From Deinandra increscens subsp. villosa (lineage: Eukaryota > Streptophyta > Magnoliopsida > Asterales > Asteraceae): 64,000 bases of DNA. A program made the translations under genes and the position numbers. Every line of letters starts with the position of its first letter. The first letter of the stretch is position 1. The stretch spans positions 7,456,997 to 7,520,996 of the forward strand of contig JBCNJP010000019.1 of assembly GCA_039602395.1 (NCBI GenBank), given 5' to 3'. Below, one piece after another: positions 46,645 through 57,379 of this stretch. Under the pieces are notes generated by a model. That model had not been told where the DNA came from. It searched no databases and saw only the letters and a list, made by a program, of their open reading frames with translations.

Positions 46645-48049
46645 GTGGTGTAAACTCTTTTGTGGACGGTTCAATAGCGAGAGTTTACGGTATGAATCAA
46701 AACCTCGGTGTACTTACTCAGTTTCTTAGTATTTTCAACTCAAATTAGGGGCTTGAAAAGTTCTAAATCTGCAAGTTATAATTATGTCAAATTTGTGAAA
46801 ATTTAAGCACTTCAAGAGTTCTGTTAGGTTACAGTAATTAATTTTGTCAATTATATTCTATGTTAACCTCAAATCATGACCCTTGTTCTACCATCAAAGT
46901 TGTCAAATTGATGATTTTATACTAATTTAATACACTCAGACTCTCATAAAACCCATTACCCATTCAAGAGTTTGAAATTGACTTTTTAAAGTCAAGGATT
47001 TTATGTTTTACCTTTTCAAAGTAAAACCGATGATAGAAAAGTAGTTGCTCATAGTACATGTAAGTGAAGCTAGGTTGCTTTCACTGTTAAATGTGTGTAG
47101 CTATGTTTGACCTGCCGAAAGTCAAACAATAGACAAAAAATACATGTTCTTGTTTAACATTGATGTAACACTGGTGCAAAGTATGGCCTAAGGGTAGTTA
47201 AAATCTGAAAGGTATTAATGCAAGATAATTAAGTAACAGAATACATATTATTCATATAGATATTATATAAAGTCAGGTGCTGGTCCTTAGAGTAAGCCAT
47301 TTTCTTTACACTTAAGACACATCCGATGAACATCTTTTCTACATATTACCTAAGCAAAAGTTTGGTACTACCCAAAAGCACATCCTAGACCTTGATGTTC
47401 ATTTATGTGTTCCCTAAACAAAAGCTACTTCTGCTACTTACATATTCAAAAGTGCAGGTGTCCGCTTCTGTAACAGCCTCTTTGAAAGTTTCATTCTACA
47501 TGGCGACCCGCTTTGTGTTCCCCTTGTCGCTTTCATCACCTGCTGATGACAATTGTCTGGTTATTATTCTTGTTAAGTAAATTCTGAACATGAACTACTT
47601 TCTAAAAATATTATCATATCTAACTATAGTAATGTCATTATGGTATATATTTTCATTACAGTGTTTTGTTACCTTCATTAAAAGACAGCTTTCATTTGGC
47701 CTCTGTGTTTGCCATTCCTAAGATTGTTGAGCATTCTTTCTCAGTGCTGAAAGTTGTTGTGCCCTGAGGGATTTCATACACTTTGTTTACCGCAAACCTC
47801 ATACACTTTGACCAGATTTATGTATCAAACGTCCCTGAAAAACACAAAAATACCGAGGAACAATTGCCTATAAGCATAAATAAATTAGAAGATGAAAGAA
47901 AATACACCAAAAACAAATGCCAGATCTAATAACAGCCTAATCAACACATCCAATTGAACAATAACACCATCAGAAGCTAAAATTCGAAACTCTAATAATC
48001 TAAACTTTCAAATTCCACAAACCAAAGTAGAGTAAAAATACCTTACCAA
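46645..48049. other. Helitron interior with unidentified gene-like pieces
   Basis: No complete gene. A plus-strand stretch at about 47,451-47,580 (VQVSASVTASLKVSFYMATR) and another at about 47,688-47,768 (SFHLASVFAIPKIVEHSF) look like exon scraps but could not be assigned. Confidence 0.3.
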
Positions 48050-48078
48050 CCAGTGCTACGGGATTCGCGCCGCGCGAA
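48050..48078 (-). mobile_element. Helitron 3' terminus, minus orientation, no. 2
   Basis: A perfect hairpin TTCGCGC-G-GCGCGAA (minus strand; plus 48,064-48,078) is followed by TCCCGTAGCACTGG and T, so the end is CTGG, within CTRR. It is a member of the same family as the end at 46,615, nested in or adjoining it. Confidence 0.7.
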
Positions 48079-48204
48079 GCGGTGTAAAATAATTTAATCG
48101 TTAAGTTGTTTTTGTTGGACTTTCTAAGAGTCAACATGTAGATTGAAAACCCATAGTCGTGTAATATACATGGAATTTAAAAATACAAACCATAAATTAC
48201 ATAC

Positions 48205-48300
48205 CAAGCTCGGTTCGATCTTCTCTTGCTGATAGATGACATCTATGTCCAGTTTCTCAGTCGTGTAATATGACAGACATTGTTGTATGAGGTTTTGAAC
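48205..48300 (-). pseudogene. Captured exon fragment, plant-conserved unknown family
   Basis: A 96-nt segment bounded by TTTCAG and GTATGT on the minus strand reads VQNLIQQCLSYYTTEKLDID and continues VIYQQEKIEPSL. It resembles an exon of a plant family of unknown function with a VQNLIERCL motif. No neighbouring exons of that gene are visible, so I take it as a fragment carried by the Helitron-like element. The assignment is from memory of the motif only. Confidence 0.35.
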
Positions 48301-49205
48301 CTGAAACCGAATGATTGCAACGTTTTTATTACATTTTAAAATACCAAATAACATGACATCTTTTTTCACATGTGGCTCGAAAACATTACCATCTATATAT
48401 CTCCTGGAGATATGTTTCTAGCCTCTCCACCAGACATCTCCTAAGCTAAAAAAGTTGAACCTAATATCTACTTGAAAAGTATTCACCTGTCTTAAGATTT
48501 ATAAAAAATAAACAAACTTTTTCACAAACCAAAAAGACAAAATCAAAGCCCAATTTTTTCAGAAACCCATGAAAGAAATAAGAAAAAACATGGTTTTCTC
48601 AGTTCCATTAAACCTTGTACAAATAGCAAACATCTGATCATCAATTGGTTCTAAAATTAAGACGATAAACCAATAAATTTAATAACATAAAACACACTCA
48701 AAGCCCTAAAAATAAAAACGAACAATTACCCATGTGAGATTAACTTATAGAGCATTAGAATGTTGTATATTAGCTTCAGTAACCTTCATAAGAAGACCTC
48801 CGAGGTGGGTAAAACATCATATCCATCCTATGTAATTTCTTCAAAAAAAGTTGGAGAAAATTGTGAGAATTGAACTTAGATGAAATCGTTGCTATAATGT
48901 GATACTCAAAACCACAACAGTTTGCAGTAAAACGATTATGAATTGTAGAAAATGCTACCTGGATGATGGCAGGGTTTTGACTACACGCCGTCTTCATCGT
49001 CAACGCTATCGGCAATGGTAAAGGATGAAGAAGTCGACATCGTCATCGTCTCTGCTACTCGCTGATTTTTCATCCCGGTTACTCTCTCTATCTCTAGTTA
49101 TCATATTGAATTAAAATTGATGAAGGAGCAGGTATTATAGCTTTTTATGTACCTGATTCAGACCAAAAATCAACAAACAAAAAATAGCACACACGATAAG
49201 ATGAA
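48301..49205. other. No recognised gene
   Basis: AT-rich DNA with a GC-richer patch at about 48,955-49,070 (minus strand MTMSTSSSFTIADSVDDEDG then a stop). It could be the first exon of a captured gene. No match is recognised. Confidence 0.25.
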
Positions 49206-49210
49206 CTATT

Positions 49211-52122
49211 TGTTGGGTTTTGTGGAGGCTCGATTGGTTTGGGCCTAATCCGGTTTAGAAGACATCCAGTGGCAGATTAATTAAATTGAAGACCCGGCCC
49301 GTTTTATTTAATTATAGCCCGTTAGTAGTTTTCTTGGGGATTAAGTTGTTAACCCTAATTGTATCTCTATATATAGTGGCTAGTACTTGTAATCCTGTAT
49401 CACGAGAGGTGTGAGGCATAAAGCAATAAAAATCCTGGTTGCAGCCCGTGGACGTAGGTCACATCGACCGAACCACGTAAATCCTTGTGTGTTCTCGTGT
49501 TCGTTATTTTTATGCAGTGTTCGTTGATCGTGTGTGTCGCTTCCGCGTGCGTATAAACCTAACAAGTGGCATCAGAGCTACGTTGTTTAAACACAAGAAT
49601 ACGCAGTCGCAGAAAAAAAAATCGATCTAGGGTTTGGTCGCGGCAGGTTAGCCGCCGTTTTTTTATTGATCGGAGTTTGGTCCCCGTTGTGAATTCGGTC
49701 CAGATTTTCGTTTAAGAAGAAAGAATTGTTTTGTGAGGTTCTCATTCTTCCACGTCAAGAAGCCAGCAGTTGGACATTAATTACAAAAGCTTTGTAATTG
49801 TTATTGTGGTTTTGTGTGAGGTCAGAAGAAACAAAACGTGGTGTTCTTTTTAATTGTTTTTTTGGCACGCCGGACTAGGAGAAGTTATCTTTAATTTCGA
49901 TGCAACAAATTAGTGGAGATTAGATCAGAATATTTTGACGTCGATTTGGCCAACAGTGTTTAGAGTATTGTTTGTGGAGTTCAGAGAAACGTGAATCAGG
50001 TGTTTCTGTTTCTAGTGTTTCAGTTCTGTTCTTGCTCTTTTCGATTCAGTTTCTATTAGTCGTGTTTGTGTTTAACATGGCAGAGGATGGGAAATTTTCA
50101 ATCGATAAGTTTAACGGTACAGATTTTAGTTGGTGGAAGATGCAGATTGAGGCTGCATTGTGTCAAAAAGATCTTGATGTTGTGTTAACGGGGAAGAGAC
50201 CGGAAAAGATGGAACCAACCGAGTGGGAATTAAAAGACAAGAAAGCGAGGGCAGTTATCACGTTGTCATTGACTAGAAGTGTGGCATTTAACATCCCCGA
50301 GGCGACCACCGCTAGTGGTATGATGTTGGCTCTTTCTAACATATACGAGAAGCCGTCGGCAGCAAATAAGGTCTTCTTAATTCGTGAGTTGGTTAACACA
50401 AGGATGAAAGAAGGCAGTTCAGTTACCGAGCATATTAATCTGTTGAATTCGATCTTAGCCAGACTCGTGTCCGTGGGCATTAAGTTCGATGATGAAGTTC
50501 AAGCTTTGCTACTGCTATCGTCATTGCCTGACAGTTGGTCTGGAACGGTTACAGCGGTTACTAGTTCTTCAGGAACCGATAAATTCACTTTTGAGAAGAT
50601 TCGTGATCTCATTCTGGGCGAGGATGTCAGAAGAAAGAGTTCTGGGGAATCATCAAGTGGGTTGTTAAATGTCAGTAGAGGTAGAAAAAATAGCAGAGGT
50701 AGTGGGAGCAGGAACAGACAGAGGAGTCAGTCAAAGACTCGGGATTACTCTGGGGTAACATGTTGGAACTGCAAGGAGGTGGGGCATTTTAGGAATCAAT
50801 GTCCGAATGAAAAGAAACAAGCAAACTATGCAGGAAACTACACTGATGAAGAAGATGATGCCTTGGTTTGTAGTGTAGAGAGCATGGTGGATTCCTGGGT
50901 TATGGATTCTGGTGCTTCATTCCATGCTACCCACAGCGGTAAAGCTTTGCAGAATCTAAAAGATGGTGATTTTGGAAAGGTAAGGCTAGCGAACGATGAG
51001 GTTCTTGACGTGACGGGCATGGGTGACATAGATCTAAAAACTTCAGCCGGTTCATGGACTTTGAAGGATGTCCGAGTTATTCCAGGTTTGAAGAAACGTT
51101 TGATTTCTGTTGGGCAGTTGGATGAACAGGGACATGAGGTTAAGTTCAGAAACGGGCAGTGGAAAGTTGTTAAGGGGAATCTAGTTATTGCTCGAGGAAA
51201 GAAACAAGGTTCGTTGTATATGGTTAGCTTACCATCTGAGGGAGTGACCGTCCCAGATCAGAAGAAAAACAAAATCCGGTTCACAGAGTCTCGTGGGCAG
51301 AAGAAGGTTTGTTTTGCAGATGACAAACCCAGAGCCACAGGTCAGATTCAGGTTGAACGTGCTAGGAAAGGTTCAGGAAAACGTGTCAAGGGTTTTCATG
51401 GCAGTGGGAGCATTGGTAGTCAGCCAGTCAAAGCTTCAGCCAGAGTTACTAGACAGTGGGTTGCGAGAACCAGTACTCCAGCTGTTAAAGTCTCTCCAGA
51501 GGATTATCTGCTTTATTCGGAGAGTGTTTATTCTCATGGTGTTCCAGGATCCGGCAGTGCGTGTCTGTGGGAGCCGGTAGGGACGGAGAATGAGTCACGG
51601 GCATATATCGCCATGACTGATGTGTTGGAGCTCGGTGGAGCTTCAACGGGCCTTTCAGTTGACTGATGAAAAGGCCGATGCAACCAGGATAAGTGATAAG
51701 GATTACTATACGTACAAATGTTCACAGTGGACGGCAGTTGAAGATGATCAAGCCTCCAAGTGGGAGATTGTTGGGTTTTGTGGAGGCTCGATTGGTTTGG
51801 GCCTAATCCGGTTTAGAAGACATCCAGTGGCAGATTAATTAAATTGAAGACCCGGCCCGTTTTATTTAATTATAGCCCGTTAGTAGTTTTCTTGGGGATT
51901 AAGTTGTTAACCCTAATTGTATCTCTATATATAGTGGCTAGTACTTGTAATCCTGTATCACGAGAGGTGTGAGGCATAAAGCAATAAAAATCCTGGTTGC
52001 AGCCCGTGGACGTAGGTCACATCGACCGAACCACGTAAATCCTTGTGTGTTCTCGTGTTCGTTATTTTTATGCAGTGTTCGTTGATCGTGTGTGTCGCTT
52101 CCGCGTGCGTATAAACCTAACA
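49211..52122 (+). mobile_element. Non-autonomous Copia LTR retrotransposon (Gag-protease only)
   Basis: The two LTRs are 49,211-49,564 and 51,769-52,122, each 354 bp and identical as far as I can read. They start TGTTGGGTTTTG and end CCTAACA. The 5-bp repeat CTATT flanks the element (49,206-49,210 and 52,123-52,127). A primer site TGGCATCAGAGC (49,567-49,578) matches the initiator Met-tRNA type used by Copia elements. A purine tract AAGTGGGAGA precedes the 3' LTR. Only 2,204 bp lie between the LTRs, and integrase, reverse transcriptase and RNase H are absent. Matching LTRs mean very recent insertion, so enzymes must have come from a related full-length element. Confidence 0.95.
50077..51666 (+). 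CDS. Copia Gag-protease polyprotein, open
   Basis: An uninterrupted 529-aa frame runs from the ATG at 50,077 (MAEDGKFSIDKFNGTDFSWW, the usual start of Copia Gag). The frame is also open upstream to 49,972. Gag residues 1 to about 220 belong to the Copia-type capsid family. A CCHC zinc knuckle CWNCKEVGHFRNQC is at 229-242. The aspartic protease motif VMDSGAS has its Asp at 277. A GAG-pre-integrase-like stretch (LISVGQLDEQGHEVKF) follows. From about residue 390 the sequence is basic and unlike integrase; the frame ends after about 140 further residues. An intact frame in a gag-only element implies selection for Gag or very recent origin. Confidence 0.92.
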   Translation: MAEDGKFSIDKFNGTDFSWWKMQIEAALCQKDLDVVLTGKRPEKMEPTEWELKDKKARAVITLSLTRSVAFNIPEATTASGMMLALSNIYEKPSAANKVFLIRELVNTRMKEGSSVTEHINLLNSILARLVSVGIKFDDEVQALLLLSSLPDSWSGTVTAVTSSSGTDKFTFEKIRDLILGEDVRRKSSGESSSGLLNVSRGRKNSRGSGSRNRQRSQSKTRDYSGVTCWNCKEVGHFRNQCPNEKKQANYAGNYTDEEDDALVCSVESMVDSWVMDSGASFHATHSGKALQNLKDGDFGKVRLANDEVLDVTGMGDIDLKTSAGSWTLKDVRVIPGLKKRLISVGQLDEQGHEVKFRNGQWKVVKGNLVIARGKKQGSLYMVSLPSEGVTVPDQKKNKIRFTESRGQKKVCFADDKPRATGQIQVERARKGSGKRVKGFHGSGSIGSQPVKASARVTRQWVARTSTPAVKVSPEDYLLYSESVYSHGVPGSGSACLWEPVGTENESRAYIAMTDVLELGGASTGLSVD

Positions 52123-52127
52123 CTATT

Positions 52128-52369
52128 TGCCTTTTTAAGTACCTAATTCGAGAAGCGGTTATTTCCCTGAGTTTGAATCCCAGAGAAGATTCATGGTTCT
52201 TGATCTACGGTGACGTATTCGTATGCGCTTATTCTTGTGATTCAACGGAGACACGCAAAGCAAAGCACCATCACGACAACTACTTTGTCCTCAACAAAAA
52301 ATCATGTTACAAAGCACAAAGAAATCATAAGAAATGTAACCTGATTCACACCTTCTTCTTTTTCCTTTG
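52128..52369. other. No recognised gene
   Basis: This continues the DNA interrupted by the Copia insertion (joins 49,210). No coding region could be assigned. Confidence 0.25.
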
Positions 52370-53300
52370 GTGTTGCACTGACTGGAGCTGCTGCAGATAA
52401 TATCCAATCACGAAAATAAAATGGTAAGCAAAAAGGAACGTAATGTGATCGGTAATGTTTTAACTATGAAGAGAAAAAAAGAAGATATACCACCATCAGA
52501 ATTCAATGGCCATATATGTTTGGCATGAGCCTTGTTCATTTGAAACATGTGAATTGTATCCACACCAAAAGCTCATGAAACGGTCCATCACAACGTATGT
52601 TGCGTCTATTGGCAATCATGTTCACAAATGTAACCCCAAAGTTGTTTCACAACCTATGATTATAATGCTACCAAACTATAATACACATCACATTATATAA
52701 ATCTAATTGTGACAGCAAATAACAAAACATCAAAAAGGTATTTGCAACATGTTATTAGTAGTACCTCTTTCCTTGCTAATTCAGGCACCCCTATGAGTTT
52801 CTGAAGCTGTGGAAAAAGACTACATAACTTGGTAAACCTACCCCCTTTTCTCTTCACCTCTTTGTTCTCCTTTTTGACCTAATTACATGAACATATATAC
52901 ATTAATAGAAAGTAGGCAAATTGATTTCCAGATGAACATCCAATTCATATGCTAATTGATTGAAGATATACAAACAACAACCATGGATCAAAATAGTGAA
53001 GAATGAATGATAACAGATTGCATAGAGTAACGAAATAATCAAATTCTCAAAAAATCAACAAATTATAACCTGATTAAAGGATTTGACAAGTGACAACTAA
53101 CCATCTATTTCTGCTACCACTGCTCTTGCCATTGCTGGTTCCTTCTTCTTCAACTTCTTCTTCTTCCTCTTCAATCGGTTGGTTGTCTTCTCCTTCGCTC
53201 TGTTGTTGATTTTGCAGGTAAAGATCGATTTGCTGCCGAATAAACCCCTTTTTATCGGTTAAATCGAATCCAAAATCCCCACAATGAAATCAAAAGAAAT
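52370..53300 (-). pseudogene. DEK_C-SWIB domain protein, fragment
   Basis: Minus-strand pieces of one gene remain in order. A DEK_C-like segment DFGFDLTDKKGFIRQQIDLY (about 53,209-53,275) is followed by an acidic linker. The start of a SWIB/MDM2 domain, KRKGGRFTKLCSLFPQLQKL then IGVPELARKE, lies at about 52,772-52,862. Its end, DTIHMFQMNKAHAKHIWPLN, lies at about 52,505-52,567. The middle of the SWIB domain is missing, and a one-base shift interrupts the text just before DTIHMF. Proteins of this type are chromatin or transcription factors. The broken form and the Helitron ends to the left suggest a captured fragment. Confidence 0.75.
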
Positions 53301-55543
53301 CTAACCTGATTCATTGAGGAAATAAACAAACAGCGATTTCAATCGAAGGCGAGGACCAGAACTTGACATCCCTAATTGCGAGAACAGTAAACCTTGCGCC
53401 CAAAGATACCAGCAGGAAATGGCTGATCGAGACATGGCTGAAGGTGAAGGTATTGATTTAGGGTTTCAATGAGTACTTGAGGAAGAGTTATCTCTGAAGT
53501 AACGAAGGTCACCGTACGGTTACCTTATCTCTGCCCAAGCAAACTAAACGAAAATCCAGTTGGCCCAAACGGAGGCCCAACGGCGTGAAGGGCTGGTGCA
53601 ACCAAATACTAACTGACGTTACAATGGCTGCATAAATGACTTGTACCTAGCGCTTGGAGGGTTGTACCTTGACGGAAAACACTATTTGAGGCCAATGCAA
53701 TTGTTAATAGGGGGTAATTATTTAGTGATATTTTTTTTAACCCCAACTTAGTTTTATTACTTTGCATGTTGTGGTTTCGCATCTTAATGTTAACTATATA
53801 TGTTAATGAAAGTAAAATAAAAAAGTCCATACATGTATAAAATCGGTATGTATATATAAAATAATAAGGCATTTGCTAGGAAGTAGGAACATCGTTCTAT
53901 ATGTTACGGATATAGACCTATCTGTGACATATAAGGGGTTTTTTGGAGTTTATTAGTGATTGATTCACTCTATATAATATATGTCACGGATATATCTATC
54001 CATAAAATATAAAGGATAGTCAGGTGAAAAAAAAGAACGTCCCGAGAATGGGGCAATAATAATCCATGATGCACAAATTTCATCGTTAATGAAAAAGAAC
54101 AAAAAATGGTCCAAGAAGCACGTGGGATATGATCCCGTATTATTGAGAAATAATGTTGATTTGATTTGAGAAATGGATATATTGTAAATTAAGAAATAAA
54201 GAAAATTATTGTACTTAAATCATTTAACTAGATGTAGTGTTAGTCTCAAGAAAGCTCACTCGAACATTTCCCTCAGGCATTAAAGATTTGAGTGTAACTC
54301 CAAACGTCGTTAAAATATAAAAAAACTAGATGTAGTGTCCGTGGCTTGTTACTGTGGGTTATTTTTCTTCGTAGCTTTTCAAGTTCGTAGCAACAACATA
54401 AAAAGCGATCCACAGTCAATGTTATTAAATACACGACCCGCTTAAAAAACACATGATCTGCAGTCAATGAAATGAAACAACGCAACCGAGTAACAAAGAA
54501 GTCTACAAAACGGAAGCCAATTTTTTTACGGGAAAACATCAACCAATAAATATAATTACATGATTTTTTTTTTTGAACGGCGGTAATATAATTACATGAT
54601 TTGATAATCAGAATGCATCGAATTTAAAAGAGTCAATGTTAGGTTAATACTGATCATTCACCTCACTCAAAGATTTAGGTAGATTTAGGTTAGGTATATA
54701 AATAAATAAGCTTGGTATGTGAGAAGCTTTTAAGTTTCAAATGAGCTGAACTCGATTTCATTGAAAGAATTAACACACACGGACAATAACTTGTATAAAA
54801 ATGAAAAAAATAATCCGATGCAAAAACCCAACAAATTATGCACAAATGTTCAAGTTTACAATTTTAGTGTCTATGGAATGTTTAAGTTGGTGTTATACTG
54901 TTATGATTGTTTTGCATGAAAATTTTCTAACACTAGTCGTATATATATGCCAAATCAGTGACAAAATAAATACAAGAAAACAAATATTTTATGTTACATC
55001 CAAAAGGCATTCCATACAACCCCAAAGACCCGTGATATTCTTTAATGTAGAAGCCAAAAATAAAGTTATACATACACGTACCGTTATCTTTTTGTTGGAT
55101 ATTACATGTTCAGATCTGAAAATTTTCAAACCCGACCGGTTACGACCCGTAACTCCGTAAATGTTACACCAGATGCAACGAACACGAAACCCACTTAATT
55201 GTTAGCCGGTAAATAAACTGAAACACTCGATTAATTATATTATTTATAATTGTTATAGATAATTACTAATCAATATTATTATTAATCTGATAAATAATAA
55301 TTGATGAATTAATTTATTACCAACTTGGTTTCGTCTAAACTTAAGACTGGGTAAAGTTAATGGACTCATTATTTAAAGTTTTGTAATGGGTTCTCAAACG
55401 TGGAACGGGCTATAAAGAGTTTGAATGGACCCAATAGGATTTTGTGGTGATTTGAAAAACCCACAAAATGTGTATATAAAAGGAATAGGAAAGTAACCAT
55501 AAGTCCATAATCAATATACACAAAATTCTACTGACCAGACTTG
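53301..55543. other. AT-rich intergenic DNA
   Basis: No gene is seen. A poly(T)-GAACGGC relic at about 54,567-54,585 is the reversed tail of the SINE family at 56,712. The right end of the Helitron-like region could not be fixed; candidates lie near 53,860-53,880. Confidence 0.35.
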
Positions 55544-57379
55544 CTAGAGGCCCGACCACTTGATGGGCCGGGTCTTGTTGGGCCGGGTCTTGTACTCTTT
55601 GTAGGAAAGCACCTTTTCTTCAGACAAAGAGCTTCTACGATCACTGCTATGAGTAGAGGCCCGGCCACTTGATGGGCCGGGTCTTGTACTCTTTGTAGGG
55701 GTTGCGAAATTATAAGCAGACTTGGTCAATGATGTTGTGGAAGACCTTTCATAGAGCTGTTTTAGCCTCTTGGTGTCCTCTTTTGGAACTTCAATAGGGT
55801 CCAAATAATGAACAAAGGAAACTCGCCTTGTAATCTTACCAACTGTAAACATAATAACAAAATATCGGATGAATACATAGTTCTTACAAGTGTACAATTT
55901 ATTATTATATATTAGTATTAAAGTAAGAAGATGACATTCCGCCACTTGATGACTCGAACTCAAAGCCACCGGACTTTTTGGTAACAAACATTTTTGTCAT
56001 TCATGCCTATATTGAAAAACTGTTTAAAGTTCCCCACATGACCATTTGTAGGAAGTAAAAAAAAATGCCATTCTCATTTTAATCCTTGCAATTTGCAGGT
56101 TGTTCTTTAGTTTTAGTTGAAGAAGATGAGGAAAACGTTGCAAACTACATTTTGACCCGCGTAAAATGTGAACAGCCTTTTTTCCATATGGAATTGCTAT
56201 AACTGTCTGCTCGTCTGCCTAAAAACTTTGCCTAAATTGAAATTTTCATTTGTGATTGGCAAAGTAGTTATTAACAGAAGAGTCCAAACCACACACACAA
56301 AAAAAAAAAAAAATCCACATGCCAAGTTAAATGTATTTCATTAACAATATAACTATTAACTTATTGAAACACTCTAAATCTGAACTTTATGCTAAAAAAA
56401 AAAGAAGCAATGGTATCATTTCAATTATGGCTTATGAACGGTAAATTAAAAATTAAATGAAGACTTACGGATTTTTGAATCTGCTGCAGAAGATAGAAAC
56501 ACTGTGGACTTTGGTTCCCGTGCTGCAAAGCTAACAACATCAAAGGATTTTCCTGTCAAGATGAAAATATGAAAAATAAGAAGCTCTTTTGAAAATTTCA
56601 TTTATAGGAGCATTTATTTATTTACTTAGTAAACAAAAGTTTTAAAAGTGGCCACTCAAGTTTCTTTTTTTCCAATTACTTTGATCACTTTGCAAGAATA
56701 GATTCAACTGCAACTTCCATTGTGGTGTAGTGGTAGGAAGCCTGTGTTCTCTATTTGAGACACAGGTTCGATTCTTACGGCCAACACTTTGGAAGGGGCA
56801 TTGGCGATGAGGGGAGACTTGGGGCTGAAAGGTCACAAGTTCGATCCCTGAGCTCCCAGGTTTTACCACCCGGCCGCTCGCGGAGGTGGATTTTCCCTGG
56901 AATAAGCTCAACTGGTGTAAATAGTCTCCGGGTTTTCCGGGACATTTGTTGGCCGTTCAAAAAAAAAAAAAAGATAGGGCTTCAACTTCGAGTTATACTC
57001 ACCAGACGAGGCTTCAAAAGTGCACAACTGCCCATCATCACGATGAAATCCAATGAAAGTTGTTTCCCCTCAAAATCAGGAACCTGCATTGATGCAGTCA
57101 CAATCAACAAAATACTTGCTCAGGAAAATTATTAAAAAAAAAATCCTATGACAATATACAACTTATAGAGTGACCTATTGAATGATTCTCTGAATTGAAT
57201 AACAAATAAAGGGTGACAACTAATTTGGAGCAGATAGAAATACATCTTACTTGATCTTTAGGCCATTGTAAGAGCCACAGCTCTGTAGAATCTGTCAAGC
57301 TTGGATCAACTATAGAAGCTCTTAAATCTTCTTAAAATTCTGGTGCAGATTTCAGCCCCAACTGGTTAGGTTCAGCCAT
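55544..57379 (-). pseudogene. Mediator-associated protein 2-like gene with stop and frameshift
   Basis: Four exons are readable on the minus strand: 57251-57379, 57003-57083, 56469-56552 and 55544-55842. They encode MAEPNQLGLKSAPEF then DSTELWLLQWPKDQ, VPDFEGKQLSLDF, SFDVVSFAAREPKSTVFLSS and GKITRRVSFVHYLDPIEVP. I recognise this pattern as plant Mediator-associated protein 2 (a small nuclear protein). Two lesions are seen: TAA as codon 16 in exon 1, and a missing base in exon 2 after LSLDF, since HRDDGQLCTFEASSG follows in another frame. The exons sum to 593 nt, one short of 198 codons. The last exon contains a repeated YKEYKTRP-coding segment. Introns are kept, so it is not a processed copy. 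Sequencing error at two sites is possible but unlikely. Confidence 0.75.
56712..56972 (+). mobile_element. tRNA-derived SINE in intron 2 of the Mediator-associated gene
   Basis: An A-box-like TGTGGTGTAGTGGTAGG (56,721) is followed 45 bases later by a B box GGTTCGATTC (56,765-56,774). The body ends GGCCGTTC and a poly(A) of about 14. Polymerase III boxes and an A tail identify a SINE. No clear target duplication was found. Poly(T)GAACGGC remnants elsewhere in the window (54,567; 58,260) appear to be the same tail in reverse. Confidence 0.75.

Noticed and set aside
56642..57135. Open frames at the SINE
   Set aside because: They run through a SINE body and its poly(A) tail into an intron.
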